From Galbitalea sp. SE-J8 (GTDB lineage Bacteria > Actinomycetota > Actinomycetes > Actinomycetales > Microbacteriaceae), in the NCBI RefSeq assembly GCF_030345695.1, contig NZ_JAUASV010000005.1, positions 92,890-156,889 of the forward strand: a DNA stretch of 64,000 nucleotides. The letters run 5' to 3'. The notes below the pieces were generated by a model, which saw only the letters and a program-made list of their open reading frames with translations, had not been told where the DNA came from and did no database searches. Shown piece by piece: positions 16,669-24,989 of the stretch (position 1 is its first letter; each line of letters starts with the position of its first letter). The translations under genes were made by a program, and so were the position numbers.

Positions 16669-17621
16669 TGAGCGCGACACCGGTGGACCTGCCCGTGACG
16701 CGCTCCGGGAAGGGCGCGATCGAGGCGACGGACGTGCGCTCCGTGGTCAAGCGCACGAAGCGGCGGCTGACGAGCCGCGGCGCCACGATCGCGTCGCTCA
16801 TCATCGCCCTGCTGTGGACGATCCCCACCTTCGGCCTGTTCGTGACCTCGCTCCGGCCGCAGTCGGAGGTCGTGCGCACCGGCTGGTGGAGCGTCTTCGT
16901 CAACTGGGACCTGACGATCGAGAACTACCAGACGGTGCTCGCGAACGACAATCTGCTCGCGTCGCTCGTCAACTCGGTCTCGATCGCGCTGCCCGCCACG
17001 GTCATCCCGCTCGTGATCGCCGCGATGGCGGCGTACGCGTTCGCGTGGATCGACTTCACGGGCAAGGACTTCCTGTTCGTCGGCGTGTTCGCGCTGCAGA
17101 TCGTGCCGATCCAGATGACCCTCGTGCCGCTGCTGTCGCTGTTCTCCCGCGGCCTCTACATCAACGGCTACGAGGTGTTCGAGGGCTTCAAGGACGCCGG
17201 CACCTACACGCAGGTGTGGATCGCGCACTCGATCTTCGCGCTGCCGCTCGCGATCTTCCTGCTGCACAACTTCGTCACGGAGATCCCGCGCGAGGTCATC
17301 GAGGCGGCCCGGGTCGACGGCGCAGGTCACGGCCAGATCTTCTTCCGGATCGTCGTGCCGCTCACGGTTCCCGCGATCGCGTCGTTCGCGATCTTCCAGT
17401 TCCTCTGGGTGTGGAACGACCTGCTCGTGGCCCTCATCTTCGCGAGCGGGAAGGCATCGCCGATCACGCGCACGCTCGCGGAGCTGACGGGCGAGTTCGG
17501 CCAGAACGCCTACCTGCTGCCCGCGGGCGCGTTCATCGCCATGCTCATCCCGCTGCTCGTGTTCTTCGCGCTGCAGCGCTTCTTCGTGCGCGGCCTGCTC
17601 GCGGGCTCCACGAAGGGCTGA
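16668..17621 (+). CDS. CUT1 sugar ABC permease (AglG/MalG-type)
   Basis: 317-residue partner permease with six predicted helices. The EAA motif EVIEAARVDGAGHGQIFFRIVVPL is split by the usual Gly; FLWVWNDLLVALIF is typical of MalG-type proteins. ATG overlaps the preceding stop (TGATG). A very long inverted repeat follows, probably ending the operon. An MsiK-like ATPase encoded elsewhere would energise it. Confidence 0.93.
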   Translation: MSATPVDLPVTRSGKGAIEATDVRSVVKRTKRRLTSRGATIASLIIALLWTIPTFGLFVTSLRPQSEVVRTGWWSVFVNWDLTIENYQTVLANDNLLASLVNSVSIALPATVIPLVIAAMAAYAFAWIDFTGKDFLFVGVFALQIVPIQMTLVPLLSLFSRGLYINGYEVFEGFKDAGTYTQVWIAHSIFALPLAIFLLHNFVTEIPREVIEAARVDGAGHGQIFFRIVVPLTVPAIASFAIFQFLWVWNDLLVALIFASGKASPITRTLAELTGEFGQNAYLLPAGAFIAMLIPLLVFFALQRFFVRGLLAGSTKG

Positions 17622-17659
17622 CCGGGCGGCCCCGCCCGCATCCGTTCCGGACCCGACGT

Positions 17660-17742
17660 CCGAAAACGAAGGAGGATCGCCCCGGATGCCGCGCTTCCGG
17701 CGCGATCCGGCGCGCCCCGGCCGGTTCCTCCTTCGTTTTCGG
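17660..17742. terminator. Long inverted repeat, terminator or MITE-like element
   Basis: A perfect 17-bp inverted repeat (CCGAAAACGAAGGAGGA at 17660-17676, complement at 17726-17742) encloses 49 bases that themselves fold (CCGGAT with ATCCGG). The right arm ends CTTCGTTTTCGG, U-rich in RNA. It can act as a terminator for the importer operon; its ends also look like those of small non-autonomous repeats. Confidence 0.7.
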
Positions 17743-17825
17743 GCACACCCGCGGGCGGCGGATGCGGGCGTGCGCTCGCAGCGGACGCGCACTCCCGCGG
17801 CGGGCGGCACGCGTAGCGTGGTGCC

Positions 17826-19751
17826 GTGAGCGGCATGGGCGGGGGCATGGGCGGCGCGCGCCGCGCGGCGGGGATGCAGCGCGAGCGGGTCGGCGGCCGG
17901 GATGCGGCGGCCCAGCGCGCCGAGAACGCCACCGCGCCGCGCATCGACCACCTGCTCGGCCGGATCGCGAGCCTGTTCACGCCGTACCGGTCGAAGCTCG
18001 TGCTCACCGTCGTGCTCGTGCTCATCAGCGCGGGCCTCGGCGTGCTGCCGCCGCTGCTCACGCGTGAGGCGTTCGACCTCGGCCTGTTCCCCGTCGGCGG
18101 CGGCGCCCCGAACGTGCCGGTGCTCTCCGGCATCGTGGGCGCGATGGTCGTGCTCTGGCTGATCAGCTCCGGGCTCGGCGTGTGGCAGACCTGGCTCACC
18201 GCGGTCGTCGGCAACTCCGTGATGGGACGCCTGCGCATCCGGCTGTTCGAGCACCTGGAGCGGATGGAGCTCGCGTTCTTCACGCGCACGAAGACGGGCG
18301 TCATCCAGTCCCGGCTGCAGAACGACGTCGGCGGCGTCGCGAACGTGCTCTCCAACACGGTCTCGAGCGTCATCGGCAACACGGTCACCGTGCTCGCGGC
18401 GCTCGTCTCGATGCTGCTGCTGAGCTGGCAGATGACGATCGTCGCGGTCATCCTGCTCCCGGCGCTCGTCATCGCGCAGCGGCGGGTCGGCCAGGTGCGC
18501 GCCCGCATCGCCACCAAGACGCAGGAGTCGCTGTCGGAGATGACCGCGATCACGCAGGAGTCGCTGAGCGTGAGCGGCATCCTGCTCGCGAAGGCGTTCA
18601 CGATGCAGCGCCTGGAGGTCGCGCGCTACGAGAGCGAGAACGAGCGCCAGATCCGGCTCCAGGTGCGGCAGGCGATGAGCGGGCAGTGGTTCTTCGCGTT
18701 CGTGAGCGTCGTCATGTCGATCGTGCCGGCCGTCATCTACCTCGTCGCGGCCTGGCTGATCCTGCGCGACATCCCCGTCACGGCGGGCACGATCGTCGCG
18801 TTCACGACCGTGCAGTCGCGGCTCATGTTCCCGCTCATGGGTCTGCTGCGGGTCGCGCTCGACCTGCAGACGTCGGGCGCGCTGTTCGCCCGCATCTTCG
18901 AGTACCTCGACCTGAGACCCGCCATCACGGATGCCGCGGACGCGCGCGACGTGGACCCCACCCGGCTCGGGGCGGTCGCCTTCGAGCGCGTGGGCTTCCG
19001 CTATCCGGATGCGCCGGCCGAGTCCCGGCCGACGCTGCAGGACGTGTCGTTCGCGATCGAGCCCGGCCAGTTCGTGGCCTTCGTCGGGCCGTCGGGGGCC
19101 GGCAAGACGACGATCTCGTCGCTCGTGCCGCGGCTGTTCGACGCGACAGGCGGCGTCGTGCGCTTCGCCGGCGACGACGTGCGCGAGCTGCGCGCGGAGT
19201 CGCTCGTCGGCGCCGTCGGCATCGTCACGCAGGAGACCTACCTGTTCCACGCCACGATCGCCGAGAACCTGCGCTACGCGAAGCCGGATGCGACCGACGC
19301 CGAGCTCGAGGCGGCGGCCCGTGCCGCCGACATCCACGACACGATCGTGAGCTTCCCGGACCGCTACGACACGATCGTGGGGGAGCGCGGCTACCGGCTG
19401 TCCGGCGGCGAGAAGCAGCGGGTGGCGATCGCGCGCGTGCTGCTCAAGGACCCGCCCGTGCTCGTGCTCGACGAGGCGACGAGCGCGCTCGACTCGCTCA
19501 GCGAGTCGGTCGTGCAGCGGGCGATCGAGACGGCGGCATCCGGTCGCACGACGATCGCGATCGCGCACCGGCTCTCGACGATCGTCGACGCGGACGTGAT
19601 CCACGTCGTCGCGGCGGGCCGCATCGTCGAGTCGGGCACGCACGCCGAGCTGCTCGGGCGCGGCGGCGTCTACGCCGACCTGTGGTCGCGCCAGTCCGCC
19701 GCGCCGATCACCTCGCCGGCGCCCGCCGCGGGGTTCGCCGATCTGCCCTAG
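17826..19751 (+). CDS. ABC exporter, fused membrane and ATPase domains
   Basis: 641-residue half-transporter that would dimerise. N-terminal Gly/Met/Arg-rich tail, six-helix ABC transmembrane domain (about 55-370; FLTRTKTG-like segment FFTRTKTGVIQSRLQNDV), then the ATPase: Walker A with K427 (GPSGAGKTT), signature LSGGE from L525, Walker B with D549-E550 (VLVLDEATSALD) and H-loop IAHRLST. GTG 17826 lies six bases after TAGCGT, so the mRNA is probably leaderless. Substrate (lipid, peptide or drug) unknown. Confidence 0.93.
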   Translation: MSGMGGGMGGARRAAGMQRERVGGRDAAAQRAENATAPRIDHLLGRIASLFTPYRSKLVLTVVLVLISAGLGVLPPLLTREAFDLGLFPVGGGAPNVPVLSGIVGAMVVLWLISSGLGVWQTWLTAVVGNSVMGRLRIRLFEHLERMELAFFTRTKTGVIQSRLQNDVGGVANVLSNTVSSVIGNTVTVLAALVSMLLLSWQMTIVAVILLPALVIAQRRVGQVRARIATKTQESLSEMTAITQESLSVSGILLAKAFTMQRLEVARYESENERQIRLQVRQAMSGQWFFAFVSVVMSIVPAVIYLVAAWLILRDIPVTAGTIVAFTTVQSRLMFPLMGLLRVALDLQTSGALFARIFEYLDLRPAITDAADARDVDPTRLGAVAFERVGFRYPDAPAESRPTLQDVSFAIEPGQFVAFVGPSGAGKTTISSLVPRLFDATGGVVRFAGDDVRELRAESLVGAVGIVTQETYLFHATIAENLRYAKPDATDAELEAAARAADIHDTIVSFPDRYDTIVGERGYRLSGGEKQRVAIARVLLKDPPVLVLDEATSALDSLSESVVQRAIETAASGRTTIAIAHRLSTIVDADVIHVVAAGRIVESGTHAELLGRGGVYADLWSRQSAAPITSPAPAAGFADLP

Positions 19752-19801
19752 GGTGTGGGCTGCCCCGGCCGAAGACCCGCGCATCCAGGGCAGATCGGCG
19801 A
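19735..19801 (+). terminator. Inverted repeat overlapping the ABC exporter stop
   Basis: TCGCCGATCTGCCCT (19735-19749) is perfectly complementary to 19787-19801, 37-base loop, stop codon inside the left arm. No T-run follows, so it is a stabilising or Rho-type end rather than a classic terminator. Confidence 0.5.
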
Positions 19802-20053
19802 CGTCGGCGACGTCGGGTGGGGAGTGGATGCGGCCGGCGGAGACGTCTGATCGTTCACGAGGAGAGAACCGCGCCCATCGCGGCCCGATCGGACCACGCC
19901 GACGACATCGTGGCCGAGGTGGAGGTCGATGACGAGGGCGCCAGCGTCACGGGCGTACGGGTGCGGTATCGCGATCACGGACGTCTGCTGGGAGTTCCGG
20001 GCTCTCGTCGCCCCGGGCCGTCCGCGCCCCTCGCCCGCCGGGCCGGATGCGAC
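19802..20053. other. Intergenic stretch without a supported gene
   Basis: About 250 bases. A minus-strand frame (19748-19978, 76 codons) and a plus-strand frame containing DDIVAEVEVDDEGASVTG are open, but neither has a start with a ribosome site, a family motif or a neighbour suggesting a role. I see no tRNA, repeat copy or operator here. Confidence 0.5.
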
Positions 20054-20059
20054 TAGGGT
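20054..20059 (+). promoter_or_regulatory. -10 hexamer of the transsulfuration operon
   Basis: TAGGGT, followed by exactly six bases and then the GTG of the leader ORF, so transcription should begin at that start codon. No -35 is recognisable. This matches several other genes in the window. Confidence 0.65.
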
Positions 20060-20065
20060 GGGCGC

Positions 20066-20095
20066 GTGCTCTCTCGCTGTCGTCGCTGTCGGTAA
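20066..20095 (+). CDS. Nine-residue leaderless leader peptide with two Cys codons
   Basis: GTG start at the predicted transcription start, reading VLSRCRRCR and then TAA, 89 bases before the cystathionine beta-synthase gene. Two of nine codons are Cys, both TGT, a rare codon in this GC-rich genome (TGC is normal), which would make translation sensitive to charged tRNA-Cys. Leaderless short ORFs rich in Cys codons act as cysteine-responsive attenuators before sulfur genes in mycobacteria. The position, size and composition fit; function here is inferred. Confidence 0.65.
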   Translation: MLSRCRRCR

Positions 20096-20184
20096 CCCAG
20101 ACCCCGACCTTCGCTGACGCGCGCCCGGCTCCGCTCGAACCGGCCCGGCCGCCCAGCCCCGACGACAATCGAAAGACCTCCGAC

Positions 20185-21558
20185 GTGAAGTACGCGAACT
20201 CCGTCCTCGACCTCATCGGCGACACGCCCCTCGTCAGGCTCAGCGCCCTCGCGAGCCACGTGAAGCCGCTCGTGCTCGCCAAGGTCGAATACCTCAACCC
20301 CGGCGGGTCGAGCAAGGACCGCATCGCCGAGCGGATCATCGACGCCGCCGAGCGGGACGGCCTCCTGAGGCCGGGGGGCACGATCGTCGAGCCGACCTCC
20401 GGCAACACGGGAGTCGGCCTCGCCCTCGTCGCACAGCAGCGCGGCTACCGCTGCGTCTTCGTGCTGCCCGACAAGGTCGGCGAGGACAAGCGCAGCGTGC
20501 TCGCCGCGTACGGTGCCGAGGTCGTGGTGACCCCCACATCCGTCGCCCCGGAGAGCCCGGAGTCGTACTACTCGGTGAGCGACCGGCTCGCGCGCGAGAT
20601 CCCCGGCGCGTTCAAGCCGAACCAGTACGCGAACCCGAACGGGCCGCTCAGCCACTACGAGACGACCGGCCCGGAGATCTGGCGCGACACCGAGGGCCGC
20701 GTCACGCACTTCGTCGCGGGCGTCGGCACGGGCGGCACGATCTCGGGCACCGGCCGCTATCTCAAGGAGGTCTCGGAGGGCGGCGTGCAGATCGTCGGCG
20801 CCGACCCCGAGGGCAGCGTCTACTCCGGCGGCACCGGCCGCCCGTATCTCGTCGAGGGCGTCGGCGAGGACTTCTGGCCGGACGCCTACGACCCGGGCGT
20901 CGTCGATCGCATCATCCCCGTGTCCGACGCCGCGAGCTTCGCGCTCACCCGGCGGCTCGCGCGCGAGGAGGGGCTGCTCGTCGGCGGCTCGTCGGGTCTC
21001 GCGGTCGCCGCGGCGCTCGAGCTCGCCGAGGACCTCACCGAGCAGGACGTCGTCGTCGTGCTGCTGCCCGACGGCGGCCGCGGCTACCTCGGCAAGGTGT
21101 TCAACGACCGCTGGATGCAGTCCTACGGGTTCGCGCAGCCGACGCTCGAGCAGACGGTCGCCGACGTGATCAGTGCGAAGACCGGGGCGCTCCCGGATCT
21201 CGTGCACGTGCATCCGTCGGACACCGTGCGCGACGCGATCGCGATCATGACCGAGTACGACGTCAGCCAGGTGCCGGTGCTCACGGCCGAGCCGCCCGTC
21301 GTGATGGGCGAGGTCGTCGGCGCGCTCGACGAGGCGACGCTGCTCGACCTCGTGTTCAGCGGGCGCGCCCGGCTCGCCGACGCGATCGCCCCGTTCGTCG
21401 GCGCGCCGCTGCCGCTCATCGGCACGGGCGCGCCGGTGAGCGACGCGCGGTCCGCGCTCTCGGCGACGGATGCCCTGCTCGTCGCGCAGGACGGCAAGCC
21501 CGTCAGCGTGCTCACCCGCCACGACCTGCTCACGTTCCTCTCGGAGGGTTCCCGATGA
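20185..21558 (+). CDS. Cystathionine beta-synthase
   Basis: 457-residue PLP enzyme condensing serine (or O-acetylserine) with homocysteine to cystathionine. The catalytic domain has the PLP lysine K44 (NPGGSSKDRI), SGNTG loop and GVGTGGTISGTGRYLKE. The C-terminal part is a CBS-domain pair (about 325-457, DTVRDAIAIMTEYDVSQVPV), which separates it from plain cysteine synthase. GTG 20185 is chosen because family similarity starts at MKYANSVLDLIGDTPLV; the ribosome site is weak. It overlaps the next gene by four bases. Reverse transsulfuration toward cysteine is the likely pathway. Confidence 0.92.
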   Translation: MKYANSVLDLIGDTPLVRLSALASHVKPLVLAKVEYLNPGGSSKDRIAERIIDAAERDGLLRPGGTIVEPTSGNTGVGLALVAQQRGYRCVFVLPDKVGEDKRSVLAAYGAEVVVTPTSVAPESPESYYSVSDRLAREIPGAFKPNQYANPNGPLSHYETTGPEIWRDTEGRVTHFVAGVGTGGTISGTGRYLKEVSEGGVQIVGADPEGSVYSGGTGRPYLVEGVGEDFWPDAYDPGVVDRIIPVSDAASFALTRRLAREEGLLVGGSSGLAVAAALELAEDLTEQDVVVVLLPDGGRGYLGKVFNDRWMQSYGFAQPTLEQTVADVISAKTGALPDLVHVHPSDTVRDAIAIMTEYDVSQVPVLTAEPPVVMGEVVGALDEATLLDLVFSGRARLADAIAPFVGAPLPLIGTGAPVSDARSALSATDALLVAQDGKPVSVLTRHDLLTFLSEGSR

Positions 21559-22712
21559 CCGACTTCCCGACCGCGGGGTTCTCCACGCGCGCGCTCCGCG
21601 CCGGCCAGGCCTTCGACCCGACCACGGGGGCGGTCGTGCCGCCGGTGTACCTCACGAGCACGTTCGTGCAGGACGGCGTGGGCGGCTTCCGCGGCGGCTA
21701 CGAGTACGCGCGCGGGGGCAACCCGACGCGTGACAGCCTGCAGCAGCTGCTCGCCTCGCTCGAGGGCGGCACGCACGCGTTCAGCTTCGGCTCGGGCCTC
21801 GCCGCCGAGGACGCCCTGCTGCGCGCCGTGCTCCGCCCGGGCGACGCGGTGCTCATGGCGAACGACGTCTACGGCGGCACGCACCGGCTGGTGAACCGCC
21901 TGTTCGTGCCGTGGGGCGTGTCGCTCTCGACCGCCGACTTCAGCGACCTGGATGCGGTGCGCGCCGCGATCACGCCCGCGACGAGGGTGCTCTGGGTCGA
22001 GACGCCGTCCAACCCGCTCATGAAGATCACCGACATCGCGGCGCTCGCGGCGATCGGGCACGAGCACGGCATCCTCGTGGTGGTCGACAACACGTTCGCG
22101 ACGCCCTACCTGCAGCAGCCGCTCTCGCTCGGCGCCGACGTCGTCGTGCACTCGACGACGAAGTACCTCGGCGGCCACTCGGACGTCGTGGGCGGCGCCG
22201 TGATCACCGCGGATGCCGAGCTCGCCGACAAGGTCGGCTTCCTGCAGTTCGGCGCGGGCGCCGTCTCCGGGCCGTTCGACGCCTGGCTCACGGTGCGCGG
22301 CATCAAGACCCTCGGCGTGCGGATGGACCGGCACTCCGCGAACGCGCAGGCGCTCGCCGAGGCGCTCGTCGGGCATCCGAAGCTCGAGGCCGTCTACTAC
22401 CCCGGGCTCGACACGCACCCCGGTCACGCGCTCGCGGCCGCCCAGATGCGGGCGTTCGGCGGGATGCTGACGATCGCGCTGCGGGCCGGTGGCGATGCGA
22501 CGAAGGCGTTCGCGAACTCGATGGACTACTTCCAGCTCGCGGAGTCGCTCGGCGGTGTCGAGTCGCTCGTCTGCTACCCGAGCGAGATGACGCACGCGTC
22601 GGTGCGCGGCACGGAGCTCGAGGTGCCCGAGAACGTCGTGCGTCTCTCGGTCGGGATCGAGGACCTCGACGACCTCCGCGACGACCTGCTCGGGGCGCTG
22701 GACCGGCTGTAG
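21555..22712 (+). CDS. Cystathionine gamma-synthase/gamma-lyase
   Basis: 385-residue Cys/Met-metabolism PLP enzyme. PLP lysine K203 in HSTTKYLGGHSD; other family marks are YEYARGGNPTRDSLQQLL, SGLAAEDALLRAVLRPGD, VWVETPSNPLMKITDI and the C-terminal SLGGVESLVCYPSEMTHASV. Translationally coupled to cystathionine beta-synthase (ATGA overlap). Synthase (toward methionine) and lyase (toward cysteine) cannot be told apart by sequence alone; pairing with beta-synthase favours a role in reverse transsulfuration. Confidence 0.9.
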   Translation: MTDFPTAGFSTRALRAGQAFDPTTGAVVPPVYLTSTFVQDGVGGFRGGYEYARGGNPTRDSLQQLLASLEGGTHAFSFGSGLAAEDALLRAVLRPGDAVLMANDVYGGTHRLVNRLFVPWGVSLSTADFSDLDAVRAAITPATRVLWVETPSNPLMKITDIAALAAIGHEHGILVVVDNTFATPYLQQPLSLGADVVVHSTTKYLGGHSDVVGGAVITADAELADKVGFLQFGAGAVSGPFDAWLTVRGIKTLGVRMDRHSANAQALAEALVGHPKLEAVYYPGLDTHPGHALAAAQMRAFGGMLTIALRAGGDATKAFANSMDYFQLAESLGGVESLVCYPSEMTHASVRGTELEVPENVVRLSVGIEDLDDLRDDLLGALDRL

Positions 22713-22735
22713 CGCGGCGGGGCGCCGGGCGACCG

Positions 22736-23500
22736 CTACCCGATGATGCGGAGGTCCCAGTGGAACTGGCGGTACTCGACGCCGTCATCGCCGAGGATGC
22801 CGTGCCGGTCGGCGAGCGTGCGCGGGAGCACGTCGACGACAGAGAGCGAGCGCCGGTCGAGCGCGCGCTTGCCCCGCAGCTCCACGCGGTCGCCGGTCGC
22901 GACGCGCCCCCAGTCGCCGACGCCGGAGCGCGGCGCCCGGTTCGCCGGAGCAATGGTCGCCGGGCGGCGGTAGGACGCGAACCGGGCGACCGAGTGGGAC
23001 GCATCGGTCGCGGCGGCCGCGAGGTCGAGCACGAGCTGCTCGAGCCGCTCGGGACCGACGTCGATCCGGTCCGCGTCGGTCCAGGTCGGCAGCGCGGTGC
23101 CGACCGGCGGGTCGACGACCGAGCCCGGATGACCGCCCCAGCTCGAGCCGCCCGGCTGCGTCCAGACCACGCGCAGCATCCGGTCGCGCTCCACGAGCAG
23201 CGCCGAGGCGCGCCTGAGCAGCGACTCGACGGCATCGGCGTGGGCGGCCCACGCGGGCTGCCGGCGCGCGCCGTCGAGCGCGCGCCGGATGCCGCGGATG
23301 TTCGCCGAGACGCGGGCGCGCACCCGCGTCTGCGATTTGCCGCCGACGATCGCGGCGGTGAGGAGGGCGATCTCGCGCTCGAGCAGCGCCGAGGTCATCG
23401 CCACCCGGCCGAGCAGGGCCGGGAGAGCGGGATCGATCCGGCCGAGCAGGTCGGCGGGAATGAGCTCGGCACCCTCGCGAATCTCTCTCATGCGCGACAT
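22736..23500 (-). CDS. Hypothetical protein
   Basis: 254-residue protein, not recognised. The N-terminal half is helical and charged (REIREGAELIPADLLGRID, LLEREIALLTAAIVGG, RVSANIRGIRRALDG); the C-terminal half is rich in Arg, Asp and aromatic residues and ends EYRQFHWDLRIIG. No signal peptide or membrane segment. Strong third-position GC bias in this frame supports coding. ATG 23500 is chosen; ATG 23491 is equally possible. Convergent with the cystathionine synthase gene. Confidence 0.7.
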   Translation of the reverse strand: MSRMREIREGAELIPADLLGRIDPALPALLGRVAMTSALLEREIALLTAAIVGGKSQTRVRARVSANIRGIRRALDGARRQPAWAAHADAVESLLRRASALLVERDRMLRVVWTQPGGSSWGGHPGSVVDPPVGTALPTWTDADRIDVGPERLEQLVLDLAAAATDASHSVARFASYRRPATIAPANRAPRSGVGDWGRVATGDRVELRGKRALDRRSLSVVDVLPRTLADRHGILGDDGVEYRQFHWDLRIIG

Positions 23501-23651
23501 TCTGCCCGAACAACGGCCGGAAGGCATCGCGTCCGGTCCGAGAGCGTCCGAAGGCCACCGTGCCGGCGCGACGGATGCGGCTGGCGCGAATGCGGGACGC
23601 GATGGCTGAAATACGCTGGTCATCGCGTTCATGCCACGGCAGGCTCGAGAC

Positions 23652-24989
23652 ATGAGCACCACCACTCGCGCGGGGACGCGCGCCGCCGAGCCCCGCGCGG
23701 GCGGCACCCTGGGCCTGCCGAGCGCCGCCGCGCTCTACGTCGCGGCCGTGCTCGGCACCGGCGTGCTCGTGCTGCCCGGGCTCGCCGCCCGCGCCGCGGG
23801 GCCGGCATCCGTGGTCGGGGTGCTCGGCGTGCTCGCGCTGTCGGTGCCGCTCGCCGCGACGTTCGCCGCGCTCGCCGCGCGGCATCCGGACGCGGGCGGT
23901 GTCGCCACCTACGTGCGGCTCGCGCTCGGCGCGACCGCGGCGCGCTCGGCCGGCTACCTGTTCTTCTTCGGCGTCGCGGTCGGCATCCCGGTCGTCGCGG
24001 TCTCCGGCGCGAGCTACCTGGTCGCCGTGCTCGGCGGTGCGTCGTGGGCCGTCGTGCCGGTCGCCGCGGCACTGCTGGTGCCGCCGTTCGTGTCGACCGC
24101 GTTCGGGCTGCGCGTCTCCGGCCGCGTGCAGCTCGTGCTCACGGCGCTGCTCGTCGCGATCGTCATCGGTGTCGTCGCGCTCGCGGCGCCCGCCGTCGAT
24201 CCGGCGAACTTCACGCCGCCGCTCCCGCGCGGCTGGGGCGGCGTCGGCGCCGCGATGAGCCTGTTCGTCTGGGCGTTCGCGGGCTGGGAGGCGGTGACGC
24301 ACATCGCGGGGGAGTTCCGGAACCCGCGACGCACCATCCCGGCGGCCACCGCGATCGCGCTCGTCGTCGTCGGACTGGCCTACCTCGCGCTGCAGCTCGT
24401 CGCGGTCGGCGTGCTCGGCGACGCCGCGGGCGGGAGCAGCGTGCCGCTGCTCGACGTCCTCGCCCGCAGCGCACCCGGTGCCGCGCGCTGGGTCATCGCG
24501 GTCATCGCGGCGATCGTCACGCTCGGGGTGCTCGGCGCCTACCTCTCCGCGTTCGCGAAGCTCGGGGCGTCGCTCGCCCGCGACGGCGACCTGCCTCGCG
24601 CGCTCGCGCCCGGTGCCGAGAGCGGCGGGGCGCCGCGACGCGCCCTCGCGGTCGTCGGCGTGCTCACGCTCGTCTACGGCGCGGCGCTCGTCGCGAGCGG
24701 GCTCGACCTCGCGCCGTTCATCCTCGTGCACACCAGCTGCATGGTGGTCGTCTACCTGCTCGGCGCGATCGCCGCGGTGCGCATCCTGCCGCGACGCACC
24801 GCGGGCCGGGCGGCGGCCGTCGTCACGGTCGTGCTCGTCGCCGGTCTCGTCGGGCTCGCCGGCCTGCACCTCGTCATCCCGCTCGCGCTCGTCGTCGTGG
24901 CGGTCGCGCTCACGCTCATCCGCCGGGCGGCAGCGCGCCGCTCGGCGACACCCCGAAGGAGCCGCCGTGCCCGCACCCTCCGCGCCTGA
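23652..24989 (+). CDS. APC-family amino acid/amine permease
   Basis: 445-residue transporter with about 12 membrane helices. The first helix has the APC loop (ALYVAAVLGTGVLVLPGLAA, matching the GxG substrate-binding break), and FVWAFAGWEAVTHIAGEFRN is the conserved region after helix 6. The C-terminus is Arg-rich. Its end overlaps the next gene by 23 bases, so the two are coupled. ATG 23652 is chosen; ATG 23631 would add seven residues. Substrate unknown. Confidence 0.9.
   Translation: MSTTTRAGTRAAEPRAGGTLGLPSAAALYVAAVLGTGVLVLPGLAARAAGPASVVGVLGVLALSVPLAATFAALAARHPDAGGVATYVRLALGATAARSAGYLFFFGVAVGIPVVAVSGASYLVAVLGGASWAVVPVAAALLVPPFVSTAFGLRVSGRVQLVLTALLVAIVIGVVALAAPAVDPANFTPPLPRGWGGVGAAMSLFVWAFAGWEAVTHIAGEFRNPRRTIPAATAIALVVVGLAYLALQLVAVGVLGDAAGGSSVPLLDVLARSAPGAARWVIAVIAAIVTLGVLGAYLSAFAKLGASLARDGDLPRALAPGAESGGAPRRALAVVGVLTLVYGAALVASGLDLAPFILVHTSCMVVVYLLGAIAAVRILPRRTAGRAAAVVTVVLVAGLVGLAGLHLVIPLALVVVAVALTLIRRAAARRSATPRRSRRARTLRA

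Noticed and set aside
16626..19784. 1052-codon minus-strand frame over the AglG and ABC exporter genes
   Set aside because: Composition is that of a complement frame (RERDRDRH-like runs); the plus strand has clear domains.
19748..19978. 76-codon minus-strand ORF after the ABC exporter
   Set aside because: No ribosome site, no family similarity that I recognise, and it runs through the exporter terminator repeat.
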